Part shown: in pieces, positions 1-8,550 of the stretch
How positions within the stretch are numbered: position 1 is the stretch's first letter
Layout of the letters: each line of letters starts with the position of its first letter
Source of the DNA: Propionispora vibrioides
GTDB lineage: Bacteria; Bacillota; Negativicutes; Propionisporales; Propionisporaceae
Direction of reading: 5' to 3'
Assembly (NCBI RefSeq): GCF_900110485.1
Contig: NZ_FODY01000025.1
Coordinates: 1 to 64,000 of the forward strand
Length of the DNA stretch: 64,000 nt
The notes under the pieces: model-generated
What the model saw: only the letters and a program-made list of their open reading frames with translations
Told to the model about the DNA's origin: nothing
Databases searched by the model: none
Made by a program: the position numbers and the translations under genes

Positions 1-1
1 T

Positions 2-77
<76 letters not shown>

Positions 78-85
78 GTATAAAA

Positions 86-160
86 TGGTGACCCGTGGGG
101 GAATCGAACCCCCGATACCGCCGTGAAAGGGCGGTGTCTTAACCGCTTGACCAACGGGCC
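86..160 (-). tRNA. tRNA-Glu (UUC)
   Basis: Minus-strand cloverleaf with acceptor arms GGCCCGT and ACGGGTC, encoded CCA, and anticodon loop CTTTCAC, giving anticodon UUC (glutamate). It sits between the Lys and Val tRNA genes with only a few bases of spacing, so all three are probably one transcript. Confidence 0.95.
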
Positions 161-164
161 ACAA

Positions 165-240
165 TGGTGATCCACCCGCGACTCGAACGCGGGACACCCT
201 GATTAAAAGTCAGGTGCTCTACCGACTGAGCTAGTGGATC
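165..240 (-). tRNA. tRNA-Lys (UUU)
   Basis: Minus-strand cloverleaf with acceptor arm GATCCAC, encoded CCA, and anticodon loop CTTTTAA, giving anticodon UUU (lysine). It is the first gene of the tRNA cluster, starting about 14 bases after the predicted transcription start of the promoter just upstream. Confidence 0.95.
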
Positions 241-260
241 ATGCCGTCTCACAAGATATG

Positions 261-289
261 ATTATATAGCAACATTATATTATTGTCAA
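261..289 (-). promoter_or_regulatory. Promoter of tRNA cluster
   Basis: Minus strand reads TTGACA, 17 bases, TATAAT: a perfect sigma-A consensus directly upstream of tRNA-Lys. Such strength is usual for stable RNA genes. Confidence 0.85.
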
Positions 290-307
290 CTACATTTTCT
301 AAAAAAA

Positions 308-1600
308 TTACAGGTGCGACAAATACCGCAGGTAGATATAGCCATTTGCTATAACGATAGATAAAAGCATCAGCGGAAAGCCGATCGTTAAAAACCGCCG
401 GAAGGAAAGCGGATAGCCCTGCTGCGCCGCCAGACCGGCAACGATCAGATTGGCGCTTGCCCCAATTAAACTGCCGTTGCCACCCAGGCAGGCCCCCAGA
501 GCCAAACTCCACCACAACGGCTCCATATTGGCAATGCCCAGTTGCCCCATATTCTGAATCAAGGGAATCATAGTCGCCACAAAAGGAATATTGTCCACGA
601 AAGCCGAAGCAATGGCACTCAGCCATAGAATCAGCATAGCTGACAATGCCGGGCTGCCACCAGTCACCTCGATGGCATACCGGGCCACGCCGTCAATAAT
701 GCCTGTTTCCATCAACCCGGAAACCAACACAAAGAGACCTAAGAAGAAAAAAATAGTTGGCCATTCAATTTTCTCCAGCGCCACTTCAACAGCATGCTCG
801 GTTTTGGCGGTAAGCAACAGCAAGACAAAGGCACCACTTAGCGCCACGGTCGATGATTCCAGATGCAATGCCTGATGGCCCAGAAAACCGGCCAATGTAA
901 CACCTAATACAGACAAACATTTGACAAGCAGTGCCGGATCAACCAATTCTTCCTTCTCATTTAGTTGCAGCAAGGCCAGTTTATGCCGTTCGTCAGTTAC
1001 CAACTGCTTACGATAAAACAATATCAAGAGAATGATCGTGACAAATAAAATGGCCAGAGCAACCGGGGCCAGATTATGGATAAAAGCCAAAAAGGTCAGT
1101 TCCCTTACGGCACTGCCGATCATGATATTGGGCGGATCACCGATAAGAGTCGCCGTCCCGCCGATATTGGAGCTTATAATCAGGGTAATCAAGTACGGTT
1201 CAGGCTTGATGTTCAGCCGCTGGGTCAGTGTCAGTGTCACCGGGACCATGAGCAGTACCGTCGTCACATTGTCCAGCAGCGCGGAAAAGAGTGCTGTAAT
1301 CACCGCTAAAACGATTAGAATCGGTACCGGCCGGCATTTTACCCTTTTCGCGGCATATATGGCAATATAACGGAAGATTCCCGTTTGCCCGGTAATGGCC
1401 ACCATAATCATCATCCCCACCAGTAAACCTAATGTATTAAAATCTATATGATGAACGGCCGTCTCATAATCGACAATACCTAATAGCACCATCGCCAGTC
1501 CGCCAAGCATGGCAACCACCGTACGGTGGATTTTTTCCGAAATTATCAAAGCATAGGTTACTAAGAATACGCCCAAAGCGAGCATTGCCTGGTTTTCCAT
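308..1600 (-). CDS. ArsB/NhaD-family ion transporter
   Basis: A 430-residue, strongly hydrophobic integral membrane protein of the ion transporter superfamily that includes ArsB, NhaD and the OCA2/P-protein permeases. The family signature is visible as SNIGGTATLIGDPPNIMIG around residues 144-162, and is echoed in the second half (LGGNGSLIGASANLIVAG), the usual inverted two-fold repeat of the family. About ten or more membrane spans are apparent. The start at 1600 follows GGAGGT. The substrate cannot be read from sequence: arsenite, sodium/proton or a carboxylate are all possible, and no ars genes are nearby. It is paralogous to the divergent gene at 1845-3122. Its leader contains a hairpin with a T-run (1635-1661), so expression may be attenuated. 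Confidence 0.85.
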   Translation of the reverse strand: MENQAMLALGVFLVTYALIISEKIHRTVVAMLGGLAMVLLGIVDYETAVHHIDFNTLGLLVGMMIMVAITGQTGIFRYIAIYAAKRVKCRPVPILIVLAVITALFSALLDNVTTVLLMVPVTLTLTQRLNIKPEPYLITLIISSNIGGTATLIGDPPNIMIGSAVRELTFLAFIHNLAPVALAILFVTIILLILFYRKQLVTDERHKLALLQLNEKEELVDPALLVKCLSVLGVTLAGFLGHQALHLESSTVALSGAFVLLLLTAKTEHAVEVALEKIEWPTIFFFLGLFVLVSGLMETGIIDGVARYAIEVTGGSPALSAMLILWLSAIASAFVDNIPFVATMIPLIQNMGQLGIANMEPLWWSLALGACLGGNGSLIGASANLIVAGLAAQQGYPLSFRRFLTIGFPLMLLSIVIANGYIYLRYLSHL

Positions 1601-1630
1601 CGGTCAGTAAGTACCTCCATAATTCTGAAA

Positions 1631-1661
1631 ATAGACAAAAAGAGCCTGTGGTGACAGGCTC
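1631..1661 (-). terminator. Leader hairpin with T-run (attenuator candidate)
   Basis: On the minus strand GAGCCTGT, a 4-base loop, ACAGGCTC is followed by TTTTTG. It lies between the promoter (1697-1725) and the start codon at 1600, so it would stop transcription before the transporter gene. No known aptamer is recognised in the short RNA ahead of it. Confidence 0.55.
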
Positions 1662-1696
1662 CTCCAAAAAACAAATTTTTATTCAATTCTCTGACT

Positions 1697-1725
1697 AGTA
1701 TAACTAAAATATTCTGTTTTGGCAA
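1697..1725 (-). promoter_or_regulatory. Promoter of transporter gene (minus)
   Basis: Minus strand reads TTGCCA, 17 bases, TATACT. The transcription start would be near 1690, giving a leader of about 90 bases that contains the hairpin at 1642-1661. Confidence 0.7.
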
Positions 1726-1772
1726 GTCACTCTGGCGGTTTCTCCATTTGGATCATTCCAGCCTGGCGAAAG

Positions 1773-1801
1773 TTGACTGTCCCGGCAAAATAACGTATGA
1801 T
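1773..1801 (+). promoter_or_regulatory. Promoter of transporter gene (plus)
   Basis: TTGACT, 17 bases, TATGAT. The transcription start would be near 1808. That makes the in-frame ATG at 1809 unusable and supports the TTG start at 1845. Confidence 0.75.
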
Positions 1802-1844
1802 TTGAACAATGGCCGCTTATTGCCGCCAAAGGAGGAATCATCTG

Positions 1845-3122
1845 TTGTCTGAGTTTTCTTTCTGGAGCTCCATTGCTATTTTTATAATTGTCTATGCCTT
1901 GATTATCGGGGAACAGTTTCACCGCATGACCGTGGCGCTGACCGGCGGCCTGCTTATGCTGCTGACAGGATTTATAAGCCAGGAAACGGCGCTCAAGGAA
2001 GCAATTGATTTTAACACACTGGGCCTGTTGATCGGTATGATGCTATTGGTCACCATTACCCGCCGGACAGGCGTGTTTGAGGCCATTGCCATTTGGGCAG
2101 CCCACATCACCGGCGGCTATCCGCTCCGTCTGCTGGCTCTGTTGTCGCTGATCACGGCGCTGGCCTCCGCTTTTTTAGATAATGTCACTACCGTGCTGCT
2201 TACTGTTCCGATTACATTGACCCTGACCGACAAACTGGAGATCAACCCGCTGCCCTTTCTGATTTCCGAGATTATCGCTTCCAATATTGGCGGAACGGCA
2301 ACCCTCATCGGGGATCCGCCCAACATTATGATCGGCAGTGCAGCCGGCCTTGATTTCAACTCGTTTCTGCTGCAGCTGGCGCCTATCAGCCTGCTCATTT
2401 TACTCGTCACGATCGGGCTGCTGCTGTTGATCTATCGTCAGGAACTGCAGACGACGGAAGAGAACCGCCTTGCCCTGCTGGCGCTTAATTACCGGGATGA
2501 AATTAAGGACCAGGCCCTGCTCCGAAAATCCCTGGCTGTCCTCAGCCTGACCATTCTTGCCTTTATGCTGCACGGTACACTGCACCTGGAATCGGCCACC
2601 GTTGCCCTGACCGGTGCCGTCGTCCTGCTGCTCATCAGCCGGGAAGAACCGGAAGATGTCCTGTTACACGTAGAGTGGCCTACTATATTTTTCTTTATTG
2701 GCCTATTTGTGCTGGTTGGCGGCTTGAAAGCCACCGGTGTGATCAGTGCGCTGGCTAAGTGGAGCCTAACCCTGACCCAGGGGGACATTCTGCAAACCTC
2801 CCTGCTGGTCCTCTGGGTCTCAGCCATCGCCTCAGCCTTTATTGACAATATCCCTTTTGTCGCTACCATGATCCCTCTGCTGAAAGAAATGGGCCAACTA
2901 GGCGGCCTTGCCCTCGACCCGGTGTGGTGGTCACTGGCCCTGGGCGCTTGCCTGGGTGGCAACGGTACACTGATTGGCGCCTCGGCTAATGTCATCGTGG
3001 CCGGCATAGCCGAAAAGAACGGCGTGCTTCTTTCCTTCCGAACGTATTTCAAGGTGGCTTTTCCGCTCATGCTGGTATCTATTCTGCTTTCTCATCTCTA
3101 CATCTGGCTCCGCTATTTTTAA
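1845..3122 (+). CDS. ArsB/NhaD-family ion transporter
   Basis: A 425-residue integral membrane protein, clearly paralogous to the divergent gene at 308-1600. Both share SNIGGTATLIGDPPNIMIG in the first half and LGGNG(S/T)LIGASAN in the second. The start is taken as TTG 1845, because AAAGGAGG (1828-1835) sits nine bases upstream and the earlier ATG at 1809 coincides with the predicted transcription start. Probably a cation/proton antiporter or anion permease of the ArsB/NhaD superfamily; the substrate is unknown. The two copies share only the short divergent promoter region, so they may be co-regulated or alternatives with different affinity. Confidence 0.85.
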   Translation: MSEFSFWSSIAIFIIVYALIIGEQFHRMTVALTGGLLMLLTGFISQETALKEAIDFNTLGLLIGMMLLVTITRRTGVFEAIAIWAAHITGGYPLRLLALLSLITALASAFLDNVTTVLLTVPITLTLTDKLEINPLPFLISEIIASNIGGTATLIGDPPNIMIGSAAGLDFNSFLLQLAPISLLILLVTIGLLLLIYRQELQTTEENRLALLALNYRDEIKDQALLRKSLAVLSLTILAFMLHGTLHLESATVALTGAVVLLLISREEPEDVLLHVEWPTIFFFIGLFVLVGGLKATGVISALAKWSLTLTQGDILQTSLLVLWVSAIASAFIDNIPFVATMIPLLKEMGQLGGLALDPVWWSLALGACLGGNGTLIGASANVIVAGIAEKNGVLLSFRTYFKVAFPLMLVSILLSHLYIWLRYF

Positions 3123-3134
3123 CTATTTTTAAAT

Positions 3135-3186
3135 AAAAAAGGACTGCCCACAGGTTTTTCACCTGTCAGGCAGTCCTCTTTATTTA
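3135..3186. terminator. Bidirectional terminator
   Basis: GGACTGCC (3141-3148) pairs with GGCAGTCC (3169-3176), with A-run before and CTCTTTATTT after. It lies between the convergent transporter and hprK genes and can serve both. Confidence 0.8.
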
Positions 3187-3211
3187 TAGTTCTTTGGGGC
3201 CGGTTAGGGAA

Positions 3212-4180
3212 CTACCATAACCCATGGGTAAAATCATTTACCTCATCGGTATCAACCAGTCCCTGTTCCTGCAGTTCGGCCTGGCGATTGACAAAATCTT
3301 GGGCCGAGTGAAAGCCGAGTGTTTTCAGCCGGTAGTTCATCGCCGCCACTTCCACAATACCGGCCAGATTTCGCCCGGGCCGAACGGGGATAATGGTTTT
3401 CGGTATGGACACGCCCAAAATTTCCGTCCGTTCATCGTCGATCCCCAGGCGATCATAATACTTGCCGTGCTGCCACTCTTCCAGATGAATAGTCAGATTG
3501 ATATCCTGGAACAGGCGAACCGCCCGGATGCCGAACAGCGTCTTGATGTCCAAAATTCCCAAGCCGCGAATTTCCATAAGATGACGGATCATCTCCGGCG
3601 CCCGGCCGACCAGATTATTCTCCGCCACGCGGGTCACCACCACGGCATCATCGGCCACCAGCCGATGACCGCGCTTAATCAGCTCCAGCGCCGTTTCGCT
3701 CTTACCAATGCCGCTGTCGCCGGTAATGAGCGTACCAATACCATGAACATCGACAAACACACCGTGAATGGTAATGCTGGGCGCCAGGCGACGTTCCAGA
3801 TAATCGGTCAACCGGCCAATAAACCGGGTGGTCGGCTGCAACGTGCGCAACACGGCCAGGTGAGCCTCTTCCGCCAGTTTAAGCCAATGCTCCGGCAGCG
3901 ACTTGCCCCGCGTAATAATCACACAGGGAATCTCCAGACCGGTAAGCGTCTTCCAGCATTCGGTGGCCAGCGTCTCACCCAATGATTCCAGGAAGGCCAT
4001 TTCAGCCATGCCAATGACCTGAATCCGCTGGTGCTCAAAATACTTTAAATATCCGGCCAGCATCAGTCCGGGCCGGTTGATGTCCGGCACCCGTACCGGA
4101 CGGTCCAGATAATCGGTACCGCTGATTATCTCCAGCCCGCAAGGTTCAATTATGTCTTTGACAAGCAATTCCTTCTTCAT
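3212..4180 (-). CDS. hprK: HPr kinase/phosphorylase
   Basis: HprK phosphorylates and dephosphorylates Ser46 of HPr and Crh in response to glycolytic intermediates, driving carbon catabolite repression in Bacillota. The 322 residues match the family length. The P-loop GDSGIGKS is at residues 154-161 and the family signature LMEIRGLGILDI at about 201-212. The start ATG overlaps the stop of the upstream HPr-like gene by one base (TGATG), implying translational coupling. Its co-transcribed neighbour is a Crh-like protein that keeps only the HprK target serine, so the two form a dedicated kinase-substrate pair. Confidence 0.95.
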   Translation of the reverse strand: MKKELLVKDIIEPCGLEIISGTDYLDRPVRVPDINRPGLMLAGYLKYFEHQRIQVIGMAEMAFLESLGETLATECWKTLTGLEIPCVIITRGKSLPEHWLKLAEEAHLAVLRTLQPTTRFIGRLTDYLERRLAPSITIHGVFVDVHGIGTLITGDSGIGKSETALELIKRGHRLVADDAVVVTRVAENNLVGRAPEMIRHLMEIRGLGILDIKTLFGIRAVRLFQDINLTIHLEEWQHGKYYDRLGIDDERTEILGVSIPKTIIPVRPGRNLAGIVEVAAMNYRLKTLGFHSAQDFVNRQAELQEQGLVDTDEVNDFTHGLW

Positions 4181-4437
4181 CAGTAATATCCTTCCAGTAT
4201 TTTAGCCAGAATTTCCACGGCGACCTGCTCATCCTCGCCGTCGGCCTCGATAATAATGGTCATACCAATCTGAGGTTCCAGTGATATCAGCCCTAAGATG
4301 CTTTTTCCGTCAACCCTGTAATCGCCGCTGATCGCTGTCACTTCGCAGACAAAGCGTCCTGCCGCTCTGGCAAACGCTGCCGCATGGCGTGGATAAAGAG
4401 TATTGCGTCTTATAATCTCCACACATTTTCTTGTCAC
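4180..4437 (-). CDS. crh: Crh-like HPr-domain protein
   Basis: An 85-residue HPr-fold protein that aligns with HPr without gaps. At position 15, where HPr has the PTS phospho-histidine, this protein has Tyr15 (LYPRHAAAF replacing the usual GLHARPA). Ser46 is kept in GKSILGLISL, the site HprK phosphorylates. That is the pattern of Bacillus Crh (Gln15, Ser46): a regulatory HPr that cannot transfer PTS phosphate but can act as a CcpA corepressor when serine-phosphorylated. The start is a GTG at 4437 behind GGGAGG. It lies 24 bases after purA and is coupled to hprK. A histidine exists at position 18 but is out of register. The fold is clear; the Crh role is inferred from residues and neighbour. 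Confidence 0.8.
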   Translation of the reverse strand: MTRKCVEIIRRNTLYPRHAAAFARAAGRFVCEVTAISGDYRVDGKSILGLISLEPQIGMTIIIEADGEDEQVAVEILAKILEGYY

Positions 4438-4461
4438 GCCCCAGGACCTCCCTGCTAATAA

Positions 4462-5817
<1,356 letters not shown>

Positions 5818-5940
5818 TCACTGACCGCGTATCCAGCACTGCTCCAGTTTACTCGTCCGATTGCAGCTGAGGGGCAACGACAGCACCCGGCAACCCGTTC
5901 AGTCTGCGGCTATATCATCTTGAATATTTTAACCAAACCC

Positions 5941-5985
5941 ACAAAAATAACTCAAACATGACGTATCCACGCCGTTATTTGAGTT
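5941..5985 (-). terminator. Attenuator-like hairpin in purA leader
   Basis: Minus strand: AACTCAAA pairs with TTTGAGTT around a 21-base loop that can itself pair in part, followed by ATTTTTGT. It lies about 25-70 bases after the predicted start of transcription and over 190 bases before purA. There is no upstream minus-strand gene for it to terminate. Confidence 0.55.
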
Positions 5986-6016
5986 GCTGAGGAAGGTATC
6001 CGATTTTCCCTCGTTA

Positions 6017-6046
6017 ATCATAGCACTTCGCCCTTTCCTCTGTCAA
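6017..6046 (-). promoter_or_regulatory. purA promoter
   Basis: Minus strand: TTGACA, 18 bases, TATGAT. Transcription would start near 6010, giving a leader of about 265 bases before purA. Confidence 0.7.
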
Positions 6047-6078
6047 TAAACTTTTCGAATATTACTTTAGATTAAAGG

Positions 6079-6096
6079 ATAAATGTTCGGATATTC
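6079..6096 (-). promoter_or_regulatory. Possible PurR box upstream of purA
   Basis: Minus strand carries ATATCCGAACATTTAT about 40 bases upstream of the -35. This resembles the Bacillus PurBox core CCGAACAWT. A second, weaker half (ATTCGAA) lies near 6052-6060. purA is a PurR target in Bacillus; whether this organism uses the same repressor is not shown here. Confidence 0.4.
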
Positions 6097-6164
6097 GTCA
6101 AAATTCACTTTATTTTCCCGGAAAATATATTTTTCTTTCCCCCTTTTTAGCTATTTTTACCGCT

Positions 6165-6285
6165 AGTACCTTATCAGTCTTACCTATGTCCAATATATGC
6201 GGCTCCTCCGCCTGGGGAGACGAAAAAAATCTCTATCAGCCTTTCCTCTGTTTTAAGTGATGCAAGGCACTAGTGCCCCATCAAC
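6165..6285 (-). repeat. Degenerate family-B repeat
   Basis: This part of the 738-base gap between purA and the next gene resembles the reverse complement of family B (compare 50383-50543): CTCCTCCG, a CATAT-like centre and GACGAAAAAAATCTC appear in the right order, followed by a CACTAGTG palindrome. It is much decayed. The rest of the gap holds the purA leader and an AT-rich tract near 6100-6160. Confidence 0.45.
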
Positions 6286-6495
6286 TCTGAAAGTACAATT
6301 TCTTCACGGACCTTTTTCCGTAAGGCTTCGTTATCACCGGCTTACCTAAACTCGATAGGTGTGCTTCTTTGTCCTGCCTTGCAAAAAAATCCCCGCAAAT
6401 TTAATTTGCACTTTCAATTCGCTGGAGCACCAGGTTTTAAAATCCGGCAATGAGGCATACTACCTACAGCACACGATGATTACGAGGACGACACT

Positions 6496-8091
6496 ATGCA
6501 AAGTATTTTGGCCTATGTTCAAACCTTTCTTCCGCCGGTCTCCTGGTTTATCCAATTGCTACTGGCACTCCTTCTCATAGCGGTTCTTGGCCTTTTGCTG
6601 GGAAAACCGGTCATGCGCTATGTCATAAACCGGGTTGTCGACGATGCCAGCGCAAAGATACTCTCCGACGAGTATGACGAAAATGTTGCCGAACTGCTTC
6701 CCTCATTAAAACGTTTTTCTGTAATCAATATCATCGAACTAAGTTTACGGGCCGAAACCGGCAAGGTTATAACCAGGCCGCTAGGAACACCAAAACATTA
6801 CCCCGAGTTTGACAACCTTCTATTTTCACCACAGCAAATGACCCGCTTCACTCTGCCGGTAAGCACCAACATCGATATGGCCGTAACACTGGGTTGTAAC
6901 GCAAAGAAACCGCTTAAACTAAAAATTCCTTTGATAATTGGCTCCATGGCCTACGGTCTTGCTCTAAGCGAAGAAGCAAAAGTAGCATTAGCTACCGCCA
7001 GCAAACGATTAGGGACTGCACTTGGATCTGGCGAAGGTCCCTTCCTACCTGAAGAAGCTGACGCCGCCGGCAAATTTATCCTGCAAATTTGCCGCTGGTC
7101 CTGGGGACTGCGGACAAATGAACAAATTGCCGCCGCCGACATGCTGGAAATAGCCATGGGGCAAGGGGCCGATGTCGGTACCGCACCAATCATCTCCGCT
7201 GATATTGAAGGACGGGCCCGGGAACTCGGTGGGCTGGCCCCCGACGAAACAGCCATTTCCCTGCCGGCACCGCCGGGTGTACACTCTCCGGCCGACTGGC
7301 CTGCTTTTATAAAGAAACTACGCCAGCGCGCCGAGGGAAAGCCTATTGCCTTAAAACTGATGGCCACCGATCGCCTGGAGGAAGAACTGGCCGTTGCCAT
7401 TTCCTTGGGAGTTGATGTAATCTGCCTGGACGGAGCCGGCGGGGGATCACACGCCGTAGCACCTATCAAGCAGGACAATTTTTCTATTCCTATCCTATAC
7501 GCGCTGGTGCGGGCCAAACGGTATTTAGCGGGAACCAAAATCAGCCTCATGGTCGGCGGCGGACTGTATACCCCCGGTCACTGCCTCAAAGCGCTGGCAC
7601 TGGGGGCCGATGCGGTGGTATTAGGTACTGTTCCACTCTTTGCCCTGGTACACAATCAGGCTACCAAGGCGATTCCCTGGGAACCGCCCACCGCACTGGT
7701 CTACTACAATTCACAAACCAAGGATAAGTTCGACCTCTGCCAGGGGGCCACCAGTGTAACCAATGTATTTACTTCCATGGTACTGGAAATGGAAGAGGCC
7801 ATGCGAGCTTTGGGCAAGTCCTCGTTAAACCAGCTTACTCCCGACGATCTAGTCGCCTTGGATTCGCTTACGGCCGACCTTACAGGAGTGAAAAAGGTAA
7901 CCGATACCTGTACGCCCCGCCCCCCTTCCAACATCGGCCGAACGACACTCCACGGCCAGCCAAATCGCTTTGCCGAACGTCAGCAGTACACCGCATTGCT
8001 GAATCAAATGCGCCAATCCATCCAGCAGGCAAAAAAAACCGCCGCCCGCCTGGAAAGCATGCGGGAACGGCTCCGGTCTTATCTGGAGTAG
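6496..8091 (+). CDS. Membrane-anchored FMN-binding glutamate synthase-family protein
   Basis: A 531-residue protein with one N-terminal membrane span (about residues 14-36), followed by a TIM-barrel domain like the FMN-binding central domain of GltB. Supporting segments are GLRTNEQIAAADMLEIAMGQGA, CLDGAGGGSHAVAP and MVGGGLYTPGHCLKALALGADAVVLG, where the last matches the FMN-phosphate loop. There is no glutamine amidotransferase domain, no GXGXG domain and no visible iron-sulfur cysteine cluster, so it is not a full glutamate synthase. It belongs to the stand-alone 'FMN-binding glutamate synthase family' whose reaction is not settled. The start at ATG 6496 has GAGGA eight bases upstream. It is monocistronic, ending before a long inverted repeat. 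Confidence 0.85.
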   Translation: MQSILAYVQTFLPPVSWFIQLLLALLLIAVLGLLLGKPVMRYVINRVVDDASAKILSDEYDENVAELLPSLKRFSVINIIELSLRAETGKVITRPLGTPKHYPEFDNLLFSPQQMTRFTLPVSTNIDMAVTLGCNAKKPLKLKIPLIIGSMAYGLALSEEAKVALATASKRLGTALGSGEGPFLPEEADAAGKFILQICRWSWGLRTNEQIAAADMLEIAMGQGADVGTAPIISADIEGRARELGGLAPDETAISLPAPPGVHSPADWPAFIKKLRQRAEGKPIALKLMATDRLEEELAVAISLGVDVICLDGAGGGSHAVAPIKQDNFSIPILYALVRAKRYLAGTKISLMVGGGLYTPGHCLKALALGADAVVLGTVPLFALVHNQATKAIPWEPPTALVYYNSQTKDKFDLCQGATSVTNVFTSMVLEMEEAMRALGKSSLNQLTPDDLVALDSLTADLTGVKKVTDTCTPRPPSNIGRTTLHGQPNRFAERQQYTALLNQMRQSIQQAKKTAARLESMRERLRSYLE

Positions 8092-8120
8092 CCCACCCGC
8101 AGCAGAACCAGCGCCGTTTT

Positions 8121-8175
8121 ACGACTAAGAGCCCCAAAGCCGGAACGAGTTACCGGATTTGGGGCTCTTAGTCGT
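8121..8175. terminator. Long inverted repeat between convergent genes
   Basis: A 23-base stem with a single mismatch (positions 8121-8143 with 8153-8175) around a 9-base loop. It has no good T-run on either side, so it may act as a 3' stability hairpin or a weak bidirectional terminator for the FMN protein and the small DUF1450 gene. Confidence 0.6.
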
Positions 8176-8191
8176 GCGCCAGACTTTTTGT

Positions 8192-8389
8192 CTACAAATT
8201 GCGACGTACCTCGTCAAGAAATTCTTCCTCGCTGTCTTTGATGACCAGTTCATCATTGATATACCCAAAGCTCTGATCTTCATGCTGACCGCATTCACCG
8301 ATGCACTCAACCTGTAAATCCAACTCCTGCAGCATGTCCTGTAATTTTTCCACATCCACATGGGAACAGCTTGGACAGACCCTGACCAT
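8192..8389 (-). CDS. Small DUF1450-like (YuzB-type) protein
   Basis: A 65-residue acidic protein with CPSC near the N-terminus, a further pair of cysteines in CIGEC, and the C-terminal pattern NDELVIKDSEEEFLDEV. It resembles the YuzB/DUF1450 family, small proteins of thioredoxin-like or iron-sulfur character with unknown function. The four cysteines suggest a metal or redox site, by inference only. GGGGGT lies about nine bases before the ATG. It sits between the metal ATPase and the FMN protein without a clear functional link. Confidence 0.6.
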   Translation of the reverse strand: MVRVCPSCSHVDVEKLQDMLQELDLQVECIGECGQHEDQSFGYINDELVIKDSEEEFLDEVRRNL

Positions 8390-8550
8390 CCACCAGACCC
8401 CCTTTTATCATATCAACCACAGTATGTCCAGGGTACCACCCAGCTAAACCCTCCGCTGCTGACAACGGAGGGTCTAGCTATGAAGCCACTGATTTAATGG
8501 GGGCTGCATGGCAAGGACGAAAACACGCAGCATAACAAATTAATATTTTC

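Noticed and set aside
1809-1844. ATG start for the plus-strand transporter
   Set aside because: It coincides with the predicted transcription start and has no ribosome site; TTG 1845 has AAAGGAGG at good distance.
8481-8545. Possible family-A fragment after the metal ATPase gene
   Set aside because: CACTGATTTAATG and GCATGGCAAGG are similar, but too little matches to call it.
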